Assembly (NCBI RefSeq): GCF_037860755.1
Contig: NZ_JBBEOI010000006.1
Span: forward strand, 1 to 49,666
DNA from: Aquipuribacter hungaricus
GTDB lineage: Bacteria; Actinomycetota; Actinomycetes; Actinomycetales; JBBAYJ01
Reading direction: 5' to 3'
Length of the DNA: 49,666 bases
Shown here: one piece after another, positions 10,129-17,869 of the stretch
Numbering within the stretch: position 1 is the first letter of the stretch
Layout of the letters: each line of letters starts with the position of its first letter
Translations under genes and position numbers: made by a program
Notes under the pieces: generated by a model
What the model was told of the DNA's origin: nothing
The model's database searches: none
Seen by the model: only the letters and a program-made list of their open reading frames with translations

Positions 10129-10556
10129 CGCTCGCCCCCGGGCACCCGGCGGGCCACGACGTCGGCGCGTTCCTCGCGCCAGGACTCCATCCCGGCGAAC
10201 CCGTGGTGGGCGGCCCGCTCCAGGGCCAGCTCGATGGTCCACCGGGCGGTAACCGCCCCGTCGACCAGGCCCGCGAAGCCGAGAACCCGGCGCATCCCGG
10301 CGAACTCCACCAGCTCCACGTCCTTCTCGTCACCAGGTTCGAAGCGGATCGCCTGACCGGCCGGGACGTTCAGCCGCATCCCGAGCGAGGCGGGCCGGTC
10401 GAAGTCCAGGACCCGGTTGACCTCGAAGAAGTGGTAGTGCGAGCCCACCTGCACCGGTCGGTCACCGGTGTTGCGCACCCGCATCGGCGCGGTGCGCCGC
10501 CCGACGTTGATCTCCACGTCTTCCTGCGACAACAGCCACTCACCAGGAACGGGCAC
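10125..10556 (-). CDS. ureB: Urease beta subunit
   Basis: About 143 residues. UreB is a small beta-rich structural subunit of the (UreABC)3 enzyme. Family features are [17 protein letters not shown] at the N-terminus, [39 protein letters not shown] and VRFEPG-like [14 protein letters not shown]. It is longer at the C-terminus than the usual ~105 residues. A GTG at 10556 preceded by GGAGG with 5 bp spacing gives the classical UreB N-terminus and was chosen. A GTG at 10589 is possible but lacks a good ribosome binding site. The stop overlaps the ureC start by 4 bp. A 141-bp gap separates it from ureA. Confidence 0.95.
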   Translation of the reverse strand: MPVPGEWLLSQEDVEINVGRRTAPMRVRNTGDRPVQVGSHYHFFEVNRVLDFDRPASLGMRLNVPAGQAIRFEPGDEKDVELVEFAGMRRVLGFAGLVDGAVTARWTIELALERAAHHGFAGMESWREERADVVARRVPGGER

Positions 10557-10697
10557 GAGAACCTCCACACCAGGACCCCGCAGGGGCACCTGACAACGAC
10601 GACGGACAGGACCGAGCAGGAACGGGCAGCGCCACCACCGGCCGCGCGGACGCGCGAAGAGACGCCCGCCCTGCCGCGGGCCGGAGCGGGGGAACGG

Positions 10698-11159
10698 TCA
10701 CGAGATCGGGTCCGGCACCGAGACCAGCTGGGTGCCGGTAGCGAAGGTGGCCTCGACCTGGACCAGGGTGACCATGTCGGGCACCTCGGGCATCACCTGC
10801 TCGCGGGACAGCACCTGCTTGCCGATCTCGATGGTGTCGGCCACCGAGTGCCCGTCACGGGCCGACTCCAGCAGTGCCTCGCAGATCAGCGCGATAGCCT
10901 CAGGGAAGTTGAGCTTCACCCCCCGGTCGAGACGCCGGCGCGCCAGGTCCGCGACCTGGTAGATCACCAGCTTCTCGGTCTCCCGCGGCGTCAGCATCAT
11001 CGAGGAGATCCACGTCTCCGTGCCCGGCGCCGACGCCGAGTGCATCGCGCCACCGGAGCCCGGGCGTACCGGCGCGGCTGCACCGTCACCGTGGTCGCTG
11101 CCCTGGTCCTCTCGGCGCGGCTCGTCGCCTGCTGGGTCGCTGTCCTCCGGCTCGGGCAT
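10698..11159 (-). CDS. ureA: Urease gamma subunit with N-terminal extension
   Basis: 153 residues, of which about the last 100 are classical UreA (MMLTPRETEKLVIYQVADLA, LNFPEAIALICEALLE, VMPEVPDMVTLVQVEATF). UreA is the smallest structural subunit of urease. The first ~53 residues are an acidic, Gly/Ser/Pro-rich extension with no family match. The ATG at 11159 has an excellent ribosome binding site (GTAGGAGGAGG, ~5 bp spacing). The ATG pair that would give the classical start, near 11000, has none. I therefore favour the long form. First gene of the operon, divergent from the urea transporter gene. Confidence 0.93.
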   Translation of the reverse strand: MPEPEDSDPAGDEPRREDQGSDHGDGAAAPVRPGSGGAMHSASAPGTETWISSMMLTPRETEKLVIYQVADLARRRLDRGVKLNFPEAIALICEALLESARDGHSVADTIEIGKQVLSREQVMPEVPDMVTLVQVEATFATGTQLVSVPDPIS

Positions 11160-11475
11160 CCCCGCCTCCTCCTACCATCTGCTCACGACGGGGACGATCG
11201 TCAGCTGCGCAGCTGGCGGGGTCACCGGCACCCGATATGTCTCGGTACGTCAGCAACTACCCCACCAAGGCGGGTCAAACCTCGTCGGGCGGGTATTTCC
11301 GCCAGGGCGCCCGGCTCAGCCGGGACCGCCAGGGCGGGCTCAAGGACCCCCGAGCCCGTCTGGGCGGGGATGGCGCGGACCATGGCGGTGACACCCCACC
11401 AGCCGGGTCCGCGAAGACCGGCGCGGCGACCACCATCACGGTGCGTTCTTCCGTCGTGAGCGGAAGGCTCTGGTG
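11160..11475. promoter_or_regulatory. Divergent promoter region between ureA and the urea transporter
   Basis: This 316-bp gap must hold the promoters of the urease operon (leftward) and the urea transporter (rightward). I see no clear sigma-70 pair, GlnR box or riboswitch that I would defend. It is GC-rich with short repeats of the CGCCAGGGCG type around 11300-11335. Only the gene arrangement supports the call. Confidence 0.4.
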
Positions 11476-12558
11476 ATGAGCCAGGCCACGATCCTCGGAC
11501 GCGCGGCGCGCGGTTGGACGCGGGCGGCCTCGGCCACCCCGATGGTCGGCGTGGTGGACGTCCTGCTGCGAGGCCTCGGACAGGTCATGCTGCAGAACAA
11601 CCCCGCCACCGGGCTGGTCCTCGCCGCCGGGGTCCTCGTCGGTGACCCGCTCCTGGCGGTTGCCGGCCTGGTAGGGCTGGGCAGCAGCACCTTGGCCGCC
11701 CACCTGCTCGGCGCCGAGCACGGCCTGATCCGGGACGGCCAGTTCGGGTTCAACGGTGTCCTCGTGGGGATCGCCCTGGCGGCGAACCTGCGCCCTGACA
11801 GCTTGCTGGTCCTCTACGTCATCGCTGCGGGTGCCTCGTCCACGCTCGTGCTGCTGGCTCTGGGCCACCTCCTCGGCCGGTACCAGGTGCCGGTGCTGAC
11901 CGCCCCCTTCGTGCTCGTCACCTGGGCCGGCCTGCTCGCCGCCGACCGGCTCGACCACCTGGACCCCGACGGTCCCGGCGTGCCGGCCCCCTCGCGGGCG
12001 GGCACCTTCGAGGGCTCGTTCGCGGGCTCGTTCGAGGCGTTGCTGCGGGGCATCAGCCAGGTGGTGCTGCAGGACAGCTGGGCGACGGGGCTGCTTCTCC
12101 TCTTCGGGGTCCTCCTCAGCTCCCGCATCTCGGCGCTGTTCGCTGTCGTGGGCTCCACGGTCGGCGCGGCTACCGCGCTGGCCCTGGGCGGTCAGGACCC
12201 CTCGGTCGTCCACGGGGTGTTCGGCTTCAACGCCGTGCTGAGCGCCATCGCCGTGGGCGGGCTGTTCTTCGTGCTCACCTGGTGCTCGGCGCTCCTCGCC
12301 GTGCTGGCGGCCGCAGGGGCAGCGGCGCTGACGGCGGGGATGGCGGCGGTGCTGGCCCCGTCCGGGGAACCGGCGCTGACAGCGCCCTTCGTCCTGGTGA
12401 CCTGGCTGTGCGTGCTGGCCGGACGCGCCGTCCCCGCGCTGCGCCCGGTCGCGCTGGCGGACGTCATTACCGCGGAGCAGGTCCGCCGCGACCACCGGAC
12501 CGGCGGCGGCACCCCGCCGACGCCACCCGGGTCCGACCCTCCGCCTGTGACCCGGTGA
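11476..12558 (+). CDS. Urea transporter (UT / SLC14 family)
   Basis: About 360 residues, mostly hydrophobic, with the internal two-fold repeat of the UT family. The paired half-signatures are LLRGLGQVMLQNNPATGLVL (~36) and LLRGISQVVLQDSWATGLLL (~190). Each is followed by a GFN motif (GQFGFNGVLVGIALA and GVFGFNAVLSAIAVGG) and a LTAPFVLVTW motif. UT proteins form trimeric passive urea channels in the inner membrane. The gene diverges from the urease operon, so uptake and hydrolysis are likely linked. GTG at 11473 and ATG at 11476 are adjacent; GGAAGG lies 8 bp before the ATG. The C-terminal ~25 residues are a Pro/Gly-rich tail. Confidence 0.9.
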   Translation: MSQATILGRAARGWTRAASATPMVGVVDVLLRGLGQVMLQNNPATGLVLAAGVLVGDPLLAVAGLVGLGSSTLAAHLLGAEHGLIRDGQFGFNGVLVGIALAANLRPDSLLVLYVIAAGASSTLVLLALGHLLGRYQVPVLTAPFVLVTWAGLLAADRLDHLDPDGPGVPAPSRAGTFEGSFAGSFEALLRGISQVVLQDSWATGLLLLFGVLLSSRISALFAVVGSTVGAATALALGGQDPSVVHGVFGFNAVLSAIAVGGLFFVLTWCSALLAVLAAAGAAALTAGMAAVLAPSGEPALTAPFVLVTWLCVLAGRAVPALRPVALADVITAEQVRRDHRTGGGTPPTPPGSDPPPVTR

Positions 12559-12776
12559 CCTGCCCCGGGGCCACCCGGGTCCGCTGCCTGCAGCGCCCCA
12601 CTGCGGCTAGTCCAGCGAGGCCGTCAGCAGCAGGTGCTGCCAACCATCCGGCGCCCTCTGACCACCTCCGCGCGACGTGCGAGACGTCACGTATCAGGCG
12701 ACGCCGGGGACCGCCAGATCGATGGACGCGGTCAAAAGCCACCAGGGACGGTGGAAATCCCGGTGGGAGGGTTCGA

Positions 12777-13109
12777 ATAAACAAGTCGTCTCTCACCGCC
12801 TTGGCCCGCCAGCAGCTCGACATCGCGCGGAGGGCTTCCAGCGGGCGCAGCGCAGACACCGTCTACGGCGGCCACGAGCACGTCCTGCGCCAGACCCTGA
12901 TCGCCCTCGCCGCCGGCCGCAGCCTCGACGAGCACGAGAACCCCGGCGAGGCGACCGTCCACATCCTGCACGGACGCGTCCGCCTCAATGCCGGGGAGCA
13001 CTTCTGGGAAGGCTCCCCAGGAGACCTCCTCATCGTGCCCGCTGCACGCCACAGCCTCGAGGCACTCGAAGACTCCGCTGTCCTGCTCACCGTCGCCAAG
13101 ACAGCCTGA
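12777..13109 (+). CDS. Small cupin-domain protein, apparent ATA start
   Basis: About 110 residues forming one cupin barrel: TVYGGHEHVLRQTLIALAAG, SLDEHENPGEATVHILHGRV, and GSPGDLLIVPAARHSLEALE. The His/Glu pattern of the cupin metal site is visible (H-E-H, then D-E-H-x4-E, then H in ARHSLE). It is a cytoplasmic protein of unknown role. The family normally starts a few residues before SLTALARQ. The codon at that place is ATA at 12777, with GGGAGGG about 5 bp upstream. No ATG, GTG or TTG exists in frame there until TTG at 12801. Start is therefore uncertain. Confidence 0.75.
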   Translation: MNKSSLTALARQQLDIARRASSGRSADTVYGGHEHVLRQTLIALAAGRSLDEHENPGEATVHILHGRVRLNAGEHFWEGSPGDLLIVPAARHSLEALEDSAVLLTVAKTA

Positions 13110-13512
13110 CCCGGGCCAGCGCCAGCTCTGCCCCGGCCGCCCCGCAGTCCGAGAGCGACCCTCCTCGCCCTCCTCGAGGTCCGCGCCCCGCGACACCGGG
13201 CTAGGAGGCTGGTGGCGTGCGGGCCAGGGGTGGCCCAGCGGTACGGTCTTGGGGGCGTCCGGTGTCTCGGTGGGCTCTCGGGGAACGGCCCGAAGACGTC
13301 GCCCCCGGGTGCCAGTCAGGCGAGGGGTGGCCGTGGTGGTCTGGCGCGGTACGTTTCGGCGGAGGCATGGCCGATGGGCCCAGCCGCGGTGGTCCTGTCG
13401 CGGGTGCTACGCACGGTAAGCAGGCTTTCGGCTGCGCCCGGACAGCGCCACAGGCGTCACTCGGAGGCGGCGAAGGGCTGCACGGGCGATGGGCTGCACG
13501 GGCGATGGGCTG
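13110..13512. other. Intergenic stretch with a short tandem repeat
   Basis: About 400 bp between the convergent cupin and deaminase genes. Several open frames exist but none resembles a protein I know. At the right end a 16-bp unit (GGGCTGCACGGGCGAT) is repeated twice and then starts a third time at 13475-13512, abutting the deaminase stop codon. Confidence 0.5.
13475..13512. repeat. 16-bp tandem repeat, about 2.4 copies
   Basis: Two exact copies of GGGCTGCACGGGCGAT at 13475-13490 and 13491-13506, then GGGCTG. It ends directly at the deaminase stop codon and may be a small slippage-born repeat. Confidence 0.85.
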
Positions 13513-14052
13513 TCAGCCTGGGCTCGCCCCTGGCCCCGGTGCGCTGGCTCCCTGTGCTGGGGGCTGCTGGTGGAACTGCAGGTGCAGCCGGTGCATCTGC
13601 TCGGCCAGTTCTGGGACCGGTCCGTCGACGGGTACGCCGGGCGCCACGTCGCCGGCCGGGATCGGCCGGACGGGTCCGGTGGGGAGTCCGAGGTCGGCGA
13701 GCCAGCCGGCGTGCTGCTGGGCCGAGTGCACGTACACGATGCGCCCGAGCCCGACCCAGCCGTGCGCGGCCGCGCACATCGGGCAGTGCTCCCCGGAGGT
13801 GTAGACCGTGGCCTGCGTCCGGTCCTCCTCGCTCAGGTGCTCAGCGGCCCAGCGGGCCAGCGCGAACTCCGGGTGCCGGGTCGGGTCCGCGGTGGACAGC
13901 ACCTGGTTGCGTTCCTCGACCAGGCGGGACCCGTCCGCGTCGACCAGCACCGAGCCGAACGGTTCGTCGCCGGCTGCCAGGGCCTGCCCGGCCAGCTCGA
14001 CGCAGCGCCGCAGATGGCCCCGCTCCGCGTCCGTCAGGTCTAGACCGTCCAT
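13513..14052 (-). CDS. Nucleoside deaminase (cytidine/deoxycytidylate deaminase fold)
   Basis: 179 residues. Zinc-dependent deaminase of the CDA superfamily, closest in pattern to guanine/adenosine deaminases. Zinc and catalytic motifs are HPEFALARWAA (His plus the proton-shuttle Glu) and SGEHCPMCAAAHGW (the two Cys). The usual Pro before the first Cys is His here, as in a subset of guanine deaminase-like proteins. EPFGSVLVDADG marks the substrate-side N-terminus. The C-terminal ~30 residues are Pro/Gln/Gly-rich, and the tandem repeat lies just past the stop. Substrate not determinable from sequence. Confidence 0.88.
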   Translation of the reverse strand: MDGLDLTDAERGHLRRCVELAGQALAAGDEPFGSVLVDADGSRLVEERNQVLSTADPTRHPEFALARWAAEHLSEEDRTQATVYTSGEHCPMCAAAHGWVGLGRIVYVHSAQQHAGWLADLGLPTGPVRPIPAGDVAPGVPVDGPVPELAEQMHRLHLQFHQQPPAQGASAPGPGASPG

Positions 14053-14110
14053 GCCCTGCTTCCTTCGACCCTGACCGTGGGTTGCTGAGGGCCGCTGCGG
14101 GGCGGTGTGG

Positions 14111-14500
14111 CTAGGTGCTGGTGAAGAACTCCAGGGCGTTGCCGTCGGGGTCGGTGAAGCTCAGCGCCGTGCCGTAGGCGGCGTCCTGGACCCCGCTGTG
14201 CGCGACCCCGACCCGGTCCAGGTGCTCGGCCCACGCGGTGACGTCGTCGCGGGTGGCGCAGGCCAGCCCGACGTGGTCCAGGCCGGGGACGGTGGCGTCG
14301 AAGCGCCCCCCGCCGGCCTGGTCGTGCTGGGTCAGCCCGAGGCCCTGGCCGCCGGGCAGGGTGAACACCCGTCGGGTGAACGGGCCGTCGGTCATGGTTA
14401 CGGCCGGTGCCATCTGCAGCACCTTCTCGTAGAAGGCGACGCTCACCGCCAGGTCGGTGACGGTGAGAGCGACGTGATGGATGCCGGAGAACATCGGCAC
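14111..14500 (-). CDS. VOC family protein (glyoxalase/bleomycin resistance fold)
   Basis: About 129 residues with two beta-alpha-beta-beta-beta modules of the vicinal oxygen chelate fold: IHHVALTVTDLAVSVAFYEK at the start and LDHVGLACATRDDVTAWAEH in the middle, ending with SFTDPDGNALEFF. Metal-ligand candidates are the His in IHHVAL, the His in LDHVGL and the Glu in ALEFF. Function could be a dioxygenase or a lyase; this cannot be told from sequence. GTG at 14500 and ATG at 14494 both follow a GGAGG. It is upstream of the deaminase on the same strand with a 58-bp gap, possibly one operon. Confidence 0.88.
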   Translation of the reverse strand: MPMFSGIHHVALTVTDLAVSVAFYEKVLQMAPAVTMTDGPFTRRVFTLPGGQGLGLTQHDQAGGGRFDATVPGLDHVGLACATRDDVTAWAEHLDRVGVAHSGVQDAAYGTALSFTDPDGNALEFFTST

Positions 14501-14636
14501 AGCACCTCCAGAGGGGTTAGTCGGGACAGGCGGGTCATCATCCGAGCAGCACCAGACGTCGACGGTGGGTCAGCACCCGGTGCCCGGTGCCGAGGCTCCG
14601 GCCGGAGCGTAGATCAGTGGCTGCCGGTCGGCGGGG

Positions 14637-15407
14637 TCAGCCGACGTCGGGGCCGGTGGCCACCACGGCGCCGGTCGCGGCGTCGACGAGCACGGTGGTC
14701 CCGTCGTCGTCGCCGAAGTCGACCTGCCACACGACGGTGTCCCGGTCGATGGTGTCGATCTCCACGGCGGTCAGGTCACCGGCGCCCTGGGCCTGCCCGG
14801 CCGCGGTGGCGACCGCGTCCTCTAGGCCCACCTGGGCGCCCTGGAGCTTGGCCACGTCGTCGTCGGGTGTGGGGTCCTCGTCGTTGGACAGCACCGAGCT
14901 GCCGTCCTGGGCGATGTCGAGGGTGAACTGGCGACCGTCGGGGCTGGCGACCCTGGCCTTCCACAGCCGCTGGCCGCCCTCCACCTCGTCCTCCAGGTCG
15001 AACACCCGCCCGTCCTGCACCGCGCCCTGCGCCGCGGTGACCGCCGCCAGCGCGGCCTGCGTCTCCACCGGGCCACCGCCACGAACCCCGGCGCCACCGC
15101 TGCCGGTGGCGGTCGGGGCGGTGCCCGACGCGCTCGGGGTCCCCGACGGGGTCTGAGACGAGGTCCCCGACGAGGTGGGGGACGGGAAGGACCCGGCGGG
15201 GTCGGACGGCCCGCTGGTGTCCTGCGCCACGGCAGCGCCGGTGTCCACGTCGTCGAAACCGCTGCCGTCGTCGCTGTCGGTGCTACCGCAGCCGCCCGCC
15301 GCCACGGCGAGCATCCCGCTGAGGAGCACCGCAGCCGACCGGCGACCAGCCCCGTCCGGGCGCACGGTGCCCGCCCACCGCGGGCTGGTCCTACGAGTGA
15401 TCGACAT
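14637..15407 (-). CDS. Secreted lipoprotein with PepSY-like domain
   Basis: About 256 residues. A signal peptide with the lipobox LAVAAGGC points to a lipid-anchored extracytoplasmic protein. A Ser/Thr/Pro-rich linker of ~70 residues follows. The C-terminal part contains two PepSY-like repeats: ALAAVTAAQGAV..LWKARVASPDGRQFTLDI and VGLEDAVATAAGQA..VVWQVDFGDDDGTTVLVDAATG. PepSY domains are often linked to protease inhibition or extracellular binding; the role here is unknown. The ATG at 15407 has GAAGGAG 5 bp upstream. The frame stays open to 15440 without a comparable site. Confidence 0.82.
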   Translation of the reverse strand: MSITRRTSPRWAGTVRPDGAGRRSAAVLLSGMLAVAAGGCGSTDSDDGSGFDDVDTGAAVAQDTSGPSDPAGSFPSPTSSGTSSQTPSGTPSASGTAPTATGSGGAGVRGGGPVETQAALAAVTAAQGAVQDGRVFDLEDEVEGGQRLWKARVASPDGRQFTLDIAQDGSSVLSNDEDPTPDDDVAKLQGAQVGLEDAVATAAGQAQGAGDLTAVEIDTIDRDTVVWQVDFGDDDGTTVLVDAATGAVVATGPDVG

Positions 15408-15882
15408 GACGGCTCCTTCTACGTGAGCAGGTGCTGGCACCGCCGTCCGTGCGGTCCCGATGGGCTACGGGTGCAGCGGTGGCGCGACGGGTGGGTAAGG
15501 GACAATGCGCACGTACCCGGGCCTGGTGGTCTGACACCCGGGGACGCAAGCCGGGACTGCCTCCCACGTCGGCATCGCCTCGAGCAGGGTCCTCCGACGA
15601 CCCGGGCCACCCGCGCCCGACCGCATCGCCCGCTACGGGTGCCCAGACGTCAGGTCGGGTTCGCCGTTGACCTCTGGCCCGCGCCGGGTAGTCCCCACCT
15701 GCGTGCGAGCCCCCGGGGCACCGCTGCCGGGCAGCTCGCAGGACGACCCGAGGCTGGTGACGTGGACGCCGTACTCCAGCGAGAACCAGGCAGGGGCACC
15801 CCGAGGATGCCCGCTGCGACGACGGCAGGTCGCTCAGGCCTGGTGCCCGCCTCCGTGGCGGGGAGCCGGCACGCCGGACGCC
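15408..15882. other. Intergenic stretch, nothing recognised
   Basis: About 475 bp between two minus-strand genes. Open frames on both strands are Arg/Pro-rich and look like shadows. It should contain the promoter of the lipoprotein gene, but no clear -35/-10 pair stands out. Confidence 0.4.
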
Positions 15883-16224
15883 TCAGCGCGCGGCCCGGTC
15901 GGCGCAGTCGACGCAGGTGGTGGTCCAGCAGCGCAGCTCGAGCCGTTGCGCCGAGATCGGGCGGTCGCAGCCGGTGCAGATGCCGTAGCGGCCCTCGCCC
16001 AGCCGGGCCAGCGCGGTCCGCACGTCCTGCAGGTCGCGCTGGGCTCTGGCGCGGCGGGCGGACCGGACTGCGTCGAGGTCGGCGCCGGAGAGGGCCTGCA
16101 GCTGCCGGCTGCGCGTCTCCTCCAGGTCGGTGAGGTGCCGGAACAGGTCGGTGTCCGGGGTCGAGCGGGTGTCCAGGATCTGGGGGGTGAGCGGGGTCTG
16201 GGGGGTGAGCGGTGTCGTGGTCAT
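15883..16224 (-). CDS. DksA/TraR family zinc-finger protein
   Basis: 113 residues. Helical N-terminal half (LFRHLTDLEETRSRQLQAL, VRSARRARAQRDLQDVRTAL) and a C-terminal four-cysteine finger: YGICTGCDRPISAQRLELRC, then TTTCVDC. This is the dksA_traR finger. Proteins of the group bind in the secondary channel of RNA polymerase, although short actinobacterial members are poorly studied. The first ~20 residues are a Thr/Pro-rich repeat (TPLTPQTPLTPQ). The acidic tip residues of classical DksA cannot be confirmed. Confidence 0.87.
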   Translation of the reverse strand: MTTTPLTPQTPLTPQILDTRSTPDTDLFRHLTDLEETRSRQLQALSGADLDAVRSARRARAQRDLQDVRTALARLGEGRYGICTGCDRPISAQRLELRCWTTTCVDCADRAAR

Positions 16225-16652
16225 GGTCGGTCCTTCGTGACGGCCCGCCCCGGGCTGCCGGGGGAGCAGGTATTGCCAGCAACCCCGGAGGGTTGCTGGA
16301 CGGTGGTCGTCAGATCAGGACCGGGCGGGCGGGGCGCGGTCGATGCTGCGACGCAGCACGTCCAGACCACGGGTGCCGCGGGCGGTCTCGCTCAGCTCGA
16401 CGGCGAGCAGGGCCGCACCCGAAGGCACGTGCGACGGCATGTGGGAGTGACCGGCGACCGCCGGCTGCACGATGTCCCCACGTCCCCACACGATCCGGAC
16501 CATAACAGCGTCCGCGCTGGGCACGAGAACGGCATCCTGTCGGGTATCGCGCACTGTGCCGCGCGTTGTCCCGCCGCCTGGTGGGAGCGATTCCCGCAGC
16601 CCCCAGGGGGCACGACGGCAGGTCAGGACAGCACGCGAGGACAGGAGACGGC
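16225..16652. other. Intergenic stretch between divergent genes
   Basis: 428 bp upstream of both the DksA/TraR gene (leftward) and the DUF1622 gene (rightward). A minus-strand frame from ATG 16503 to 16315 could encode 62 residues, but it has no ribosome binding site and no known motif. I see no defensible promoter. Confidence 0.35.
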
Positions 16653-17078
16653 ATGAGGGCATGGGCGGGCATCGACGGATGGGCCCGGGCGGGTGCGGCT
16701 GCCGGCGAGGGCTTCCCTGCCTCTGTGCTGGCAGAGGACGTGCTGCGCCGCTACGTCGACCTGCTGGTCCGGCTGGTCGAGGCCACCGGCGCGCTGATCA
16801 TCTTCGTGGGGGCGGCGATCGCTGCCGTCGCGTTCGTCCGGACGCTGTTCAGCCGGCACTGCAACGGGGAGTTCGTCCCCATCAGGCTCAGGCTAGGCCG
16901 CTACCTGGCGCTGGGGCTGGAGTTCCAGCTCGCCAGCGACGTCCTGAGCACCGCGATCGCACCGACGTTCGAGGAGATCGGCAAGCTCGCCGCGGTCGCG
17001 ACGATCAGGACCCTGCTGAACTACTTCCTGGGCAAGGAGATCGAGAAGGAACGCTCCGAGCTCGGCAGCACCCCATGA
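16653..17078 (+). CDS. DUF1622 family membrane protein
   Basis: 141 residues. One clear membrane segment (GALIIFVGAAIAAVAFVRTLF), then RLRLGRYLALGLEFQLASDVLSTAIAPT and EEIGKLAAVATIRTLLNYFLGKEIEKE. The last two stretches are the conserved core of DUF1622, a small inner-membrane family of unknown function. The ATG at 16653 has GGAG 5 bp upstream. The frame is open upstream but that part is not conserved-looking. Its stop overlaps the next gene as ATGA, so the two are translated together. Confidence 0.88.
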   Translation: MRAWAGIDGWARAGAAAGEGFPASVLAEDVLRRYVDLLVRLVEATGALIIFVGAAIAAVAFVRTLFSRHCNGEFVPIRLRLGRYLALGLEFQLASDVLSTAIAPTFEEIGKLAAVATIRTLLNYFLGKEIEKERSELGSTP

Positions 17079-17458
17079 CCGGGCTCCTGCACGGTGCTGC
17101 CGTCCTCTGCTGCGCGGCCGGCCTGCTCGCCGGCGCGTGCGTGCTCGCCAAGGCAAGGGACGCGCGGCAGGCGCTGGCCGTCCTGCTGGACTTTCTCCTG
17201 GCGGCCGGGCTGCTCAGGCTCACCGCCACCGCCACCTGGACCGCCCTGGCGACCACGGCCCTGATCGTCCTCATCCGGAAGGGTGTCATGACGGTGGGGT
17301 TCGGTGGGGTTCGGTCGGGCGCGGTCGGGCGCGGTCGGGCGCGGTCGGACCCGCCGGCACCGCCGGCACCGCCGGCACCGCGCGGAAGCCGGGGAGTTCC
17401 TCGCCCCCCGCGTCGACCGGTGCGGGCTCAGGCTCCGCGGCGTTCGGCGGGGGCGTAG
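17075..17458 (+). CDS. Small membrane protein coupled to the DUF1622 gene
   Basis: 127 residues in the current frame. The first ~75 are convincing, with two hydrophobic segments (GAAVLCCAAGLLAGACVLA and ALAVLLDFLLAAGLLRLTATAT) ending in IVLIRKGVMT. The rest is encoded by short tandem repeats and is Gly/Arg then Pro/Ala-rich. That tail may be an extension produced by repeat growth over the old stop codon. The start ATG overlaps the DUF1622 stop by 4 bp. Function unknown; the two may act as partners in the membrane. Confidence 0.7.
   Translation: MTGLLHGAAVLCCAAGLLAGACVLAKARDARQALAVLLDFLLAAGLLRLTATATWTALATTALIVLIRKGVMTVGFGGVRSGAVGRGRARSDPPAPPAPPAPRGSRGVPRPPRRPVRAQAPRRSAGA
17293..17379. repeat. 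Cluster of short tandem repeats (10, 10 and 9 bp)
   Basis: GGTGGGGTTC twice (17293-17312), GGTCGGGCGC three times (17313-17342), then CCGGCACCG three times (17353-17379). All lie inside the 3' part of the small membrane protein gene and code for its low-complexity tail. Confidence 0.9.
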
Positions 17459-17624
17459 CACGCCCCCGGCGTCGGTAGCCCGTCCGCGCACGTGAGCAGG
17501 GGGCGACGGTGAGGGGCCAGCAGGGGGCACCCCGTTCAGTCACCGCGCCGCGTCGTCGCAGCGGTAGACCGAACCAGGTCGCGACCGCCAGGTGGAACAC
17601 CCCGACGGTGACTGGTATCGACAG

Positions 17625-17756
17625 TCATCTGGGGAAGAGCAGGTCGGTGATGAGGAGGACCACCGCGGTGAGTGCCACCGCGAGCAGGACGAGTGCGGTG
17701 ACCGCCCGGGTGGCGGTGCGGACCAGCCGGGCCTTGCCGTACGGCTTGCCCCGCAC
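17625..17756 (-). CDS. Possible 43-residue membrane protein
   Basis: From a GTG at 17756 the minus strand reads 15 basic residues (RGKPYGKARLVRTATR), then one hydrophobic helix (AVTALVLLAVALTAVVLLI), and stops after TDLLFPR. The shape is that of a single-pass small membrane protein, and third positions are GC-rich. No good ribosome binding site was found, and the frame is open upstream without ATG. Function unknown. Confidence 0.35.
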   Translation of the reverse strand: MRGKPYGKARLVRTATRAVTALVLLAVALTAVVLLITDLLFPR

Positions 17757-17869
17757 CTGGTGGTGGGTGCTCTGCCCGGTCAGGCAGATCAGGGCGAGGG
17801 CAGTGGCACAAGAAGGCGGTGGAGCGTGCTGCCCCCCGCTGGGGGGTGGTCTGACCCGGTGATGCTGGT

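Noticed and set aside
16315-16503. 62-codon minus-strand frame in the gap before DUF1622
   Set aside because: No ribosome binding site, no motif, and it lies in a region expected to hold two divergent promoters.
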